Of a stretch of 5,091 bases of DNA, positions 1-5,091 are shown piece after piece. The notes beneath the pieces are model-generated. The model saw nothing but the letters and a program-made list of their open reading frames with translations. It was not told the origin of the DNA and made no database searches. The position numbers were made by a program, and so were the translations under genes. The stretch lies in contig JAGXHD010000218.1 in NCBI GenBank assembly GCA_024636395.1, forward strand, positions 1 through 5,091, in the 5' to 3' direction. The stretch is from Sulfitobacter sp. (GTDB taxonomy: Bacteria > Pseudomonadota > Alphaproteobacteria > Rhodobacterales > Rhodobacteraceae). Positions within the stretch are counted from its first letter, which is position 1. The number at the start of each line of letters is the position of its first letter.

Positions 1-739
1 GCACTACAACATGGGCGGTATTCCGACCAACTATTGGGGCGAAGTGTTGGCACCGACCAAAGACAAGCCCGACAATGTCTCTCCCGGTCTGATGGCTGTG
101 GGCGAGGCGGGCTGTGCATCCGTGCATGGTGCGAACCGTTTGGGCTCCAACTCGCTCATCGATCTTGTGGTATTCGGGCGTGCTGCGGCTATTCGCGCGG
201 CGCAGATCGTAGACCCCAAGGCTGCTGTTCCGACGCCGAGCAAGCGCTCGATCGAGGCGGCGTTCTCACGCTTTGACGGATTGCGTTATGCCAAAGGGCA
301 TGTGCCCACGGCCGAGCTGCGCCTTGAGATGCAGCAGACCATGCAGGCAGATGCAGCGGTGTTCCGCACCGACAAGACGCTGGCCGAGGGCGAGGAGAAG
401 ATGAAGGGTGTTGCGGGCAAGCTCAGCGATATCAAGGTAACCGATACCTCGCTGGTGTGGAACTCCGACCTGATGGAAACGCTGGAGCTTACCAACCTGA
501 TGCCCAATGCCGTGGCCACGATCACCGCTGCAGCGGCGCGTAAGGAAAGCCGAGGCGCACACGCGCATGAGGACTACCCGAACCGCGATGATGAGAACTG
601 GCGCAAGCACTCGCTGATCTGGTTCAAGGGCAACGAGGCGAGCCTTGGCTTCCGTGGCGTGCATTTGCAGCCGCTGACCAGCCATAACGAAGGCGGGATC
701 GATCTCAAGAAAATCGCGCCGAAGGCACGGGTATATTAA
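1..739 (+). CDS. sdhA: Succinate dehydrogenase flavoprotein subunit, C-terminal part (5' truncated)
   Basis: This is the catalytic flavoprotein of complex II, which oxidises succinate to fumarate and passes electrons via FAD to the SdhB iron-sulfur clusters on the cytoplasmic face of the inner membrane. The reading frame is open from the window edge (first full codon at base 2) to TAA at 737-739, leaving about 245 of roughly 600 residues; the N-terminal FAD-binding half lies upstream. It begins with HYNMGGIPTNY, whose His corresponds to the substrate-binding His354 of E. coli SdhA. GEAGC (from base 101) and HGANRLGSNS (125-154) follow; these hold the FAD-contacting Glu and the substrate Arg equivalent to E. 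coli Arg399. The C-terminal domain carries LVWNSDLMETLEL, SRGAHAHEDY and DDENWRKHSL, and ends PKARVY as in alphaproteobacterial SdhA. One oddity is His at 566-568, where E. coli and mitochondrial SdhA have Arg (GAHxR). The next gene starts 2 nt after the stop, so they are probably cotranscribed. Confidence 0.97.
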   Translation, partial: HYNMGGIPTNYWGEVLAPTKDKPDNVSPGLMAVGEAGCASVHGANRLGSNSLIDLVVFGRAAAIRAAQIVDPKAAVPTPSKRSIEAAFSRFDGLRYAKGHVPTAELRLEMQQTMQADAAVFRTDKTLAEGEEKMKGVAGKLSDIKVTDTSLVWNSDLMETLELTNLMPNAVATITAAAARKESRGAHAHEDYPNRDDENWRKHSLIWFKGNEASLGFRGVHLQPLTSHNEGGIDLKKIAPKARVY

Positions 740-741
740 GC

Positions 742-1641
742 ATGAACGTGGCGGCGCAGGCAGGCACGGCATGGTCGCGGGCGGGTATCTCTCCCGTCTT
801 CGCCCTGCAGGTGTTCGGTATGCGCCGCTCCGGCAATCATGCCATCATCGACTGGCTGATGCGCAATGCGCCAGAGGCGGCGACGGGCGGCATATTCTAC
901 AACAATTGCAAGTTCGGGAAAAACCCGCTCTCTGCCTATGGATCGCTCGATATTTACGGGGCCGCACGCGAGGTGTTGCCGCACCACGACATCAAGGATG
1001 TCGAGCGGATCGCGCAGGCGGGCGCAGCGCCGATGGTGATCGTCTCTTACGAAGACCGGATGCCACAGGCGCCTGGCGTGACGCAAAAGGCGAGTGATGG
1101 GTTCCGCGATGCGCATTTCGCCCATCAGGTCATCATTTATCGCAGCTTTCTCAACTGGGCAGCCTCGCTTTTGGCGAAAATCAAGAAAAACGAGGGATTT
1201 GGCGCCACTGACAGGATGCGGATCATGGCGCTGGCCTTCGCGACTTACGTGCAGGGGCTTGATCGTGTGGTAGATGCAGCCGGTGTGATCGCGATTTGCT
1301 ATGACGATTGGATGCAGTCGGAGGGCTACCGCGGGCGGATCCTGCGCAGCTTGGGATTGCCCGAACGGGATATGGAACGGGGCAAGGTGCAGCGATACGG
1401 GGGGGGATCCTCGTTCCAGGACCGGGTCGCGGATGTGGACCAGCTTGGCTCAGTCTCGCGCGATGCGGAAATGGCCTACGATCTGGAATACCAGATGCTG
1501 ATGTGGACCGCCGCCCACGATCTGCGCTTCATGGAGCGTCTTATGCCCCATTTCGAACAGGATGCGGAGCGTCTGGCCACATTGGCCGAGACATCGAAGC
1601 TTCACCTGCACCTACCCCCTAGAGAGGCGGCAACCCTATGA
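742..1641 (+). CDS. Sulfotransferase-like P-loop protein inside the sdh operon
   Basis: This 299-residue protein resembles PAPS-dependent sulfotransferases, which move a sulfuryl group onto a carbohydrate, lipid or other acceptor; the acceptor here is unknown. Residues 23-39 hold the loop QVFGMRRSGNHAIIDWL, with GMRRSGNH (26-33) in the place of the 5'-phosphosulfate-binding loop. Residues 131-146 (IIYRSFLNWAASLLAK) look like the 3'-phosphate-binding segment, with Arg134 and Ser142 eight residues apart as is usual. CYDDWM (186-191) matches the typical YEDL/YEEW position, followed by LRSLGLP and a GGGSSF turn (220-225). There is no signal peptide or membrane helix, so it is probably cytoplasmic. 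The start lies 2 nt after the sdhA stop with no good Shine-Dalgarno, suggesting coupling to sdhA translation; its stop overlaps the next start (ATGA). Eight consecutive G occur at 1399-1406. The superfamily call is fairly secure, but enzymatic activity and substrate are not shown; a related nucleotide-binding or glycan-modifying role is possible. Confidence 0.82.
   Translation: MNVAAQAGTAWSRAGISPVFALQVFGMRRSGNHAIIDWLMRNAPEAATGGIFYNNCKFGKNPLSAYGSLDIYGAAREVLPHHDIKDVERIAQAGAAPMVIVSYEDRMPQAPGVTQKASDGFRDAHFAHQVIIYRSFLNWAASLLAKIKKNEGFGATDRMRIMALAFATYVQGLDRVVDAAGVIAICYDDWMQSEGYRGRILRSLGLPERDMERGKVQRYGGGSSFQDRVADVDQLGSVSRDAEMAYDLEYQMLMWTAAHDLRFMERLMPHFEQDAERLATLAETSKLHLHLPPREAATL
1621..1627 (+). promoter_or_regulatory. 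Shine-Dalgarno for the small lipoprotein
   Basis: AGAGAGG lies 10 nt before the ATG at 1638, inside the end of the upstream gene. It supports that start even though the reading frames overlap. Confidence 0.6.
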
Positions 1642-1982
1642 TCCGAGCATTGATACTGATTGCCTGTGCGGGGCTTGCGGGCTGCGCGGAAGTGCAAAGC
1701 GCCTCCGACCGCGTGACGGACGCGACCGACCGGACGGGGCGCAGAGCCGCGACCTCTGCCGTGACCCAAGTCATTGCTATTAATTTTCCGCAGGTGCCCA
1801 AACCGCTGATCGAGGCCTTTACCGGCTGCGTGATCGAGAATGCCCAAGCCGTCGAAGTGCGCGAACTGGCTGGTGCATCGCTGGTGGGTGTAGATGAGAC
1901 CACCGTCGCCGTGGTGCGCAGCGTGCTCGCGCGGCCCGAAACACAAAACTGTCTGCGCACCCGCGCGCCGATGACGATCTGA
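1638..1982 (+). CDS. Small lipoprotein between sdhA and sdhB, function unknown
   Basis: This 114-residue protein has a lipoprotein signal: Met-Ile-Arg, a hydrophobic stretch (residues 4-14), then the lipobox LAGC with Cys16 as the predicted lipidated residue. Residue +2 is Ala, so there is no Asp-type inner-membrane retention signal, and the mature protein would sit in the periplasm on the inner face of the outer membrane or on the inner membrane. The mature part contains a helix-like segment with FPQVP (50-54), Cys64 in GCVIENAQ, and Cys105 in RPETQNCL; these two cysteines could form a disulfide. I recall similar short lipoproteins with the same Cys contexts beside sdhB in other Rhodobacterales, so it is probably a conserved sdh-operon gene, but I know of no assigned function. 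It starts in a 4-nt ATGA overlap with the sulfotransferase-like gene and lies 59 nt before sdhB. A role in complex II assembly or stability is only a guess from position. Confidence 0.85.
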   Translation: MIRALILIACAGLAGCAEVQSASDRVTDATDRTGRRAATSAVTQVIAINFPQVPKPLIEAFTGCVIENAQAVEVRELAGASLVGVDETTVAVVRSVLARPETQNCLRTRAPMTI

Positions 1983-2005
1983 CAGAAAAGATATTCTGAA
2001 TTAAA

Positions 2006-2019
2006 CGGCGCTTTCGCCG
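2006..2019 (+). other. Small GC hairpin in the gap before sdhB
   Basis: CGGCG (2006-2010) pairs with CGCCG (2015-2019) around a CTTT loop. No T-run follows, so it is not a convincing intrinsic terminator. It sits just upstream of the sdhB Shine-Dalgarno, where it could affect transcript processing or stability. A weaker inverted repeat, CAGAA/TTCTG, lies at 1983-1998. Stems this short are common by chance at high GC. Confidence 0.3.
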
Positions 2020-2026
2020 ACTGACC

Positions 2027-2034
2027 AAAAGGAA
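2027..2034 (+). promoter_or_regulatory. Shine-Dalgarno of sdhB
   Basis: AAAAGGAA sits with its AGGA core 8 nt before the ATG at 2042. It is the best-formed ribosome site in the first half of the window and fixes the sdhB start. It implies sdhB is translated independently of the accessory genes upstream. Confidence 0.75.
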
Positions 2035-2041
2035 CAGCATC

Positions 2042-2821
2042 ATGGTACAACTGACGCTCCCCAAAAACTCCCGCATGACCAGCGGCAAGACCTGGCCGAA
2101 GCCCGAGGGCGCGACCAATCTCAAGGAGTTCCACATTTACCGCTGGAACCCCGACGATGGCAAAAACCCCTCTGTCGACACGTATTTCGTCGATATGGAC
2201 ACCTGCGGCCCGATGGTGCTGGACGCCATCATCAAGATCAAGAACGAGATTGACCCTACGCTGACCTTCCGCCGTTCGTGCCGGGAGGGGATTTGCGGCT
2301 CCTGCGCGATGAACATCGATGGGATCAACACGCTTGCTTGCACCTACGGTATGGCCGAAGTCAAAGGTGTGGTGAAGATCTATCCGTTGCCGCACATGCC
2401 AGTGGTGAAGGATCTGATCCCTGACCTCACGCATTTCTACGCCCAGCACGCCTCCATCAAGCCATGGCTGGAAACCGAAACACCCGCCCCCGCGAAGGAA
2501 TGGAAGCAGTCGATCGAGGACCGCTCGAAGCTCGATGGCCTCTATGAGTGCATCATGTGCGCCTGCTGCTCGACATCGTGCCCCAGCTACTGGTGGAACG
2601 GCGACCGCTACCTCGGACCCGCAGCGCTGCTGCATGCCTACCGCTGGATCATCGACAGCCGCGACGAGGGCACCGGCGAGCGGCTGGACGAGCTTGAGGA
2701 TCCGTTCAAGCTCTACCGCTGCCACACGATCATGAACTGCGCGAAGACCTGCCCGAAGGGCCTGAACCCTGCGCTGGCGATCAGCCAGATCAAGAAGCTG
2801 ATGGTCGAGCGGACAGTTTAA
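2042..2821 (+). CDS. sdhB: Succinate dehydrogenase iron-sulfur subunit
   Basis: This is the electron-transfer subunit of complex II, carrying electrons from the SdhA flavin through three Fe-S clusters to ubiquinone at the SdhB/C/D interface. It is 259 residues long, normal for alphaproteobacteria, and appears complete. The N-terminal 2Fe-2S ferredoxin domain has Cys80, Cys85, Cys88 and Cys100 (SCREGICGSC...LAC). The C-terminal domain has Cys170, Cys173 and Cys176 followed by Cys180-Pro, and Cys227, Cys233 and Cys237-Pro, which together ligate the 4Fe-4S and 3Fe-4S clusters. Cys175 is an additional, non-ligand cysteine. PSYWW (181-185) supplies the Trp next to the quinone site, and RCHTIMNCAKTCPKGLNP is the standard C-terminal signature. 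HIYRWNPDDGKNP near residues 31-43 is the usual start of the ferredoxin fold. It is separated from sdhA by two extra genes. No terminator follows, and the next gene begins 9 nt later. Confidence 0.98.
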   Translation: MVQLTLPKNSRMTSGKTWPKPEGATNLKEFHIYRWNPDDGKNPSVDTYFVDMDTCGPMVLDAIIKIKNEIDPTLTFRRSCREGICGSCAMNIDGINTLACTYGMAEVKGVVKIYPLPHMPVVKDLIPDLTHFYAQHASIKPWLETETPAPAKEWKQSIEDRSKLDGLYECIMCACCSTSCPSYWWNGDRYLGPAALLHAYRWIIDSRDEGTGERLDELEDPFKLYRCHTIMNCAKTCPKGLNPALAISQIKKLMVERTV

Positions 2822-2830
2822 GCCCGCGCC

Positions 2831-3607
2831 ATGTTCGGCTGGCTGAAAAACCTGATGGGCGGCGCGCAAAAAACTGCGCGGCCGCCCATTTTAGTGGGGC
2901 CTCTGGCGGAGCCGGATCTTCGCCTCGCGTTAGAGCGGCCCTGCGCGCCGCTGATATTTGCCAAGCCTGCCAATATCGACCCGCTAGAGACGATGTTTGG
3001 CGCGGTTCGTCTCGGGCAGCGAGCCGAGGCATGGCCTGCCCATAAAGGCACGCCGATGTGGCCACTGTGCCAGATCAACCTTACGCAAGCGCCTTTCGTG
3101 CCCGAGGCCTTGCGCGACTTGGCAGTGATCACTGTTTTTATATCGCCCGATCATATGACTGCGCCGATGCAGATCTGCGATACCCGCAGGCCTGATGAAG
3201 CGGCCACATGGGCGCTGCGCAGCTACGCAACGCTGGAAAATTTACGCATCCCAAGAGCTCCCGCACACGCCAGCCCGCTTGTCCCCCAGCGGGGCGTATG
3301 GGCCGAGGTGCAGCAGGATTATGCGAACCATGAGCTGGCCGGGCAGGTGATCGATACCGACGCCAACGACGTCTATGCCTATGACTGGTGCCGGACCTTG
3401 ACACAGACGAAGCTGGGCGGCTGGCCTGCTACCGTGCAGTCAGAGCCGTGGTGGGACTATGCGCCCACGGGCGATACTTGGGATTTCGTAATGCAGATCG
3501 AGAACGAGCCGCAGGCAGGATGGCAGGGCTGGGGCAATGGTGCAGCCTTTATCGCGCGATCGCGCCAGCGCCCGCATCTGTGGGCTATGGAGGTGCAGGC
3601 GACCTGA
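2831..3607 (+). CDS. DUF1963 (YwqG-like) family protein
   Basis: This 258-residue protein matches the general pattern of the DUF1963/YwqG family, whose biochemical role is unknown to me. Recognisable parts are FGAVRLGQRAEAWP (56-69) followed by PMWPLCQINLTQ (75-86), the usual 'G..P.....WP....PM.FLAQI' region; TKLGGWPATVQ (193-203), the family's 'K.GG.P..IQ' motif; and DFVMQIENE (218-226) with GWGNGAAFIARS (233-244), matching the 'LLQID.D....WGD.G..YFFI' end. There is no signal peptide, so it is probably cytoplasmic. It starts 9 nt after the sdhB stop without a clear Shine-Dalgarno, suggesting coupled translation or reinitiation, and its TGA shares a base with the next ATG. Codons such as TTA, ATA and CTA, which I do not see in sdhB, appear here, indicating lower expression or a different history. 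The family call rests on motif memory alone. Confidence 0.78.
   Translation: MFGWLKNLMGGAQKTARPPILVGPLAEPDLRLALERPCAPLIFAKPANIDPLETMFGAVRLGQRAEAWPAHKGTPMWPLCQINLTQAPFVPEALRDLAVITVFISPDHMTAPMQICDTRRPDEAATWALRSYATLENLRIPRAPAHASPLVPQRGVWAEVQQDYANHELAGQVIDTDANDVYAYDWCRTLTQTKLGGWPATVQSEPWWDYAPTGDTWDFVMQIENEPQAGWQGWGNGAAFIARSRQRPHLWAMEVQAT
3589..3594 (+). promoter_or_regulatory. Shine-Dalgarno for the small membrane/zinc protein
   Basis: GGAGGT lies within the end of the DUF1963 gene, 12 nt before the ATG at 3607. The spacing is slightly long, but the strong core favours this start over the in-frame ATG at 3388, which lies deep inside the upstream gene. Confidence 0.55.
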
Positions 3608-3822
3608 TGCTGCTCATCTTTGCACCGATCATATTTGGCGCTGTCGCCTATTTTGCGTGGCGCAATCGTGGTCTGCGCGGCTGCCGCTGGCGGCAGGATC
3701 GCAGCGGCGACAAAGGCAGCCTGCGTATGTACCGCTGTGCAGCTTGCGGGGCCGAAGCTTTCACCGCAACCAAAGGACCGCCGCGGAGCTGCAGGAAGGA
3801 TCTGGGCGGGCCTTCGCTCTGA
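3607..3822 (+). CDS. Small membrane-anchored protein with a four-Cys putative zinc site
   Basis: This 71-residue protein has an N-terminal hydrophobic segment (residues 2-18, LLIFAPIIFGAVAYFAW) followed by Arg-rich residues, so it should be a single-pass protein with its C-terminus in the cytoplasm. The soluble part has Cys26 (GCRWRQD), a CAAC pair (Cys44 and Cys47, in YRCAACGAEAF) and Cys62 (PPRSC), a spacing that could bind one zinc as a compact ribbon. I have seen similar 'C-W-R ... YRCxxCGAEA ... PPxxC' small proteins in Rhodobacterales, sometimes without the membrane helix, but I know no function. The start codon shares its A with the TGA of the DUF1963 gene (TGATG), so the two are almost certainly translated together. 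The same frame stays open upstream to 3388, but that part overlaps the DUF1963 gene and is read as a shadow. The zinc site is inferred from cysteine spacing only. Confidence 0.72.
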   Translation: MLLIFAPIIFGAVAYFAWRNRGLRGCRWRQDRSGDKGSLRMYRCAACGAEAFTATKGPPRSCRKDLGGPSL

Positions 3823-3837
3823 CGGGTCCAGCGCCAC

Positions 3838-3865
3838 TCGACAGAATACCGCTGCTGCGTATAGC
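3838..3865 (+). promoter_or_regulatory. Possible sigma-70-like promoter for the FAD-dependent dehydrogenase
   Basis: TCGACA (3838-3843) matches TTGACA at five of six bases, and TATAGC (3860-3865) matches TATAAT at four of six, with a 16-nt spacer. The -10-like box ends 27 nt before the ATG at 3893, leaving a short leader. It lies in the only gap in the second half of the window that could hold a new promoter. No terminator hairpin with a T-run is visible in the gap, so read-through from the sdh transcript is also possible. Confidence 0.3.
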
Positions 3866-3881
3866 GTGGCTGTGAGTAGAT

Positions 3882-3886
3882 AAGGG
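3882..3886 (+). promoter_or_regulatory. Shine-Dalgarno deciding the start of the FAD dehydrogenase
   Basis: AAGGG lies 6 nt before the ATG at 3893. A closer ATG at 3888 is followed at once by TGA and cannot be used, so 3893 is the start. It places the GxGxxG motif at residues 12-17, as expected. Confidence 0.6.
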
Positions 3887-3892
3887 TATGTG

Positions 3893-5091
3893 ATGGGAGA
3901 ATTTTCACCCGATGTGATCGTCATCGGCGCGGGGCTGGCCGGGATGACCGCCGCCCATGAGGCGATACTGCGGAGCCGGCGCGTCCTGATGCTGGATCAT
4001 GCTGGGCCGCAAAGCCTCGGTGGACAGGCTTTCTGGTCGTTGGGTGGCCTCTTCATGGCCGACACGCCTGAGCAGCGCTGCCTCGGCGTCCGCGATAGCG
4101 TTGAGTTTGCCTGGAACGATTGGCAGGGCTCGGCGCAATTCGACCGGGCGGAAGATGCCAACCCGCGTCTCTGGGCTGAGCGGTTTGTCGAGTTTGCGGC
4201 GGGTGATATGCGGGGCTGGCTGCATGGGCTGGGAATGCGGTGGTTTCCTGTCGTGGGCAGGACCGAGCGGGGCGGGGCGGGCGCCGGGGGGCACGGCAGT
4301 TCGGTGCCGCGCTTCCACATCACTTGGGGGACCGGGACAGGCGTGGTGAAGCCGCTGGCCGATCTGTTGGTGCGCTACGCTGCAGTCGGGTGGCTCAAAC
4401 TGGCGTTCCGCCACCGCGCCAGTGGGCTGATCGTGGAGAACGGCGCTATCAAGGGTGGGACCGGCGACGTGCTCGAACAGACGCGCGCCCCGCGCGGGCA
4501 ATCGACCTCACGTAAGATCACAGGTACCTTGGAGAACCGTGCCGAAGCCGTGATTGTCACAACGGGCGGCATCGGTGGCAACCATACCCTTGTGCGCAAG
4601 CACTGGCCCGCGCGACTTGGCAAAGCGCCAAGAGTCATGGTGGCGGCGGGTGTGCCGGATTACGTGGACAGCCGGATGCAGGGGATTGCGGCCAGAGTAG
4701 GCGCGGGGATGATCAACGAGAACCGCATGTGGCACTACTGCGAGGGCCTGCAAAACCACGATCCTATCTGGCCCAACCACGGCATCCGGGCGCTGCCCGG
4801 CCCCTCGTCGATGTGGTTTGACGCGCGGGGCGACCGGATGGAAGCGCCCTTTATGTCCGGCTTCGACACCCTGGGCACGCTCAGGCGCATCCTGAGTGTG
4901 GGCGAGCACAGTTGGTTTATTCTCACGCAAAAGATCATCGAGAAGGAGTTTGCCCTGTCCGGTTCGGAGCAGAACCCGGACTTGACGGAGGGCGGCTGGC
5001 GCGAGGTGCTGGCCGCGCGTCTGGGTAAGGGGGCGACCCCTGCCGTGGAGGCGTCCAAGCAAAAGGGGGCGGACTTCATCGTGGCGGATGA
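3893..5091 (+). CDS. FAD-binding dehydrogenase of the FAD_binding_2 family (3' truncated)
   Basis: The visible 399 residues are the N-terminal part of a flavoprotein related to the SdhA/FrdA and 3-ketosteroid dehydrogenase superfamily, in the subgroup usually annotated 'FAD-binding dehydrogenase' (about 550 residues). It probably oxidises or reduces a C-C bond next to a carbonyl; the substrate is unknown. The Rossmann motif is DVIVIGAGLAG (7-17), with Gly12, Gly14 and Gly17. LGGQAFWSLGG (42-52) sits where SdhA has its SHTxxAQGG flavin-attachment motif; there is no His there, so FAD is probably held non-covalently. Further subgroup hallmarks are HGSSVPRFHITWGTG (134-148), TTGGIGGN (223-230), NRMWHYCEGLQNHDPIWP (277-294), GPSSMWFDARG (303-313) and a KEFALSGSEQNPDL block (351-364). 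There is no signal peptide, so it is cytoplasmic. It follows a 70-nt gap and may have its own promoter; a link to the sdh genes is not needed. The window ends inside the gene. Confidence 0.92.
   Translation, partial: MGEFSPDVIVIGAGLAGMTAAHEAILRSRRVLMLDHAGPQSLGGQAFWSLGGLFMADTPEQRCLGVRDSVEFAWNDWQGSAQFDRAEDANPRLWAERFVEFAAGDMRGWLHGLGMRWFPVVGRTERGGAGAGGHGSSVPRFHITWGTGTGVVKPLADLLVRYAAVGWLKLAFRHRASGLIVENGAIKGGTGDVLEQTRAPRGQSTSRKITGTLENRAEAVIVTTGGIGGNHTLVRKHWPARLGKAPRVMVAAGVPDYVDSRMQGIAARVGAGMINENRMWHYCEGLQNHDPIWPNHGIRALPGPSSMWFDARGDRMEAPFMSGFDTLGTLRRILSVGEHSWFILTQKIIEKEFALSGSEQNPDLTEGGWREVLAARLGKGATPAVEASKQKGADFIVAD

Noticed and set aside
266..772. Open frame of 168 codons on the - strand over the sdhA end
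   Set aside because: It is antisense to conserved sdhA sequence and has no family resemblance.
1992..1997. TATTCT as a -10 box for a separate sdhB promoter
   Set aside because: No TTGACA-like element is found at 16-18 nt upstream.
2006..2019. Hairpin before sdhB as an intrinsic terminator
   Set aside because: The stem has only five pairs and no T-run follows; termination here would cut sdhB off from its operon.
1619..2869. Long open frame of about 416 codons on the - strand, opposite the lipoprotein gene and sdhB
   Set aside because: It mirrors the codon structure of sdhB in GC-rich DNA. It has no recognisable motif and is rich in Arg, His and Ala, and the + strand genes are secure.
3388..3606. 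Upstream extension of the 71-residue protein in the same frame
   Set aside because: It would overlap the DUF1963 gene over 219 bases, and its translation is Arg/Ala-rich without motif. A Shine-Dalgarno and a hydrophobic start fit 3607 better.
3537..3883. Two + strand frames crossing the gap before the FAD dehydrogenase
   Set aside because: They overlap the zinc-site protein in other frames and show no conserved pattern.
4508..5062. Open frame of 184 codons on the - strand
   Set aside because: It lies wholly opposite the well-supported FAD dehydrogenase, with a low-complexity Arg/His/Pro-rich translation.

Overview
The window looks like a chromosomal segment from a GC-rich alphaproteobacterium, most likely of the order Rhodobacterales (roseobacter/Paracoccus type). 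The evidence is the SdhA and SdhB sequence style, high GC at third codon positions, and a small Cys-pair lipoprotein next to sdhB of a kind I associate with this order. That placement is recognition from memory, not a search. All credible genes lie on the + strand, and nothing suggests a mobile element, CRISPR array, tRNA or rRNA.

Bases 1-2821 are the distal part of a succinate dehydrogenase (complex II) operon. The window opens inside sdhA, which supplies the last ~245 residues of the flavoprotein. Two extra genes follow before sdhB. The first (742-1641) is a P-loop sulfotransferase-like protein starting 2 nt after the sdhA stop. The second (1638-1982) is a 114-residue lipoprotein whose start overlaps the previous stop (ATGA). 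After a 59-nt gap holding a small hairpin and a good Shine-Dalgarno sequence comes a complete sdhB with all eleven expected cysteines. The order is therefore sdhA - sulfotransferase-like - lipoprotein - sdhB, so the two catalytic subunits are separated by about 1.3 kb of coupled accessory genes.

Bases 2831-3822 continue the transcript with two tightly packed genes of unknown role: a DUF1963/YwqG-like protein, and a 71-residue protein with one membrane helix and a four-Cys putative zinc site. Their stop and start codons share a base (TGATG). Codon use here is less optimised than in sdhB.

A 70-nt gap (3823-3892) holds a possible sigma-70-like promoter and a clear Shine-Dalgarno. It precedes a flavoprotein gene (3893 to the window end, truncated) of the FAD_binding_2 family, annotated elsewhere as 'FAD-binding dehydrogenase'. 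It is a distant relative of SdhA but lacks the covalent-flavin His motif, so it is probably a soluble, non-covalent flavoenzyme rather than part of complex II.

I do not see a clearly new biological system. The most interesting points are the two accessory genes lodged between sdhA and sdhB, and the DUF1963/zinc-protein pair coupled behind sdhB.
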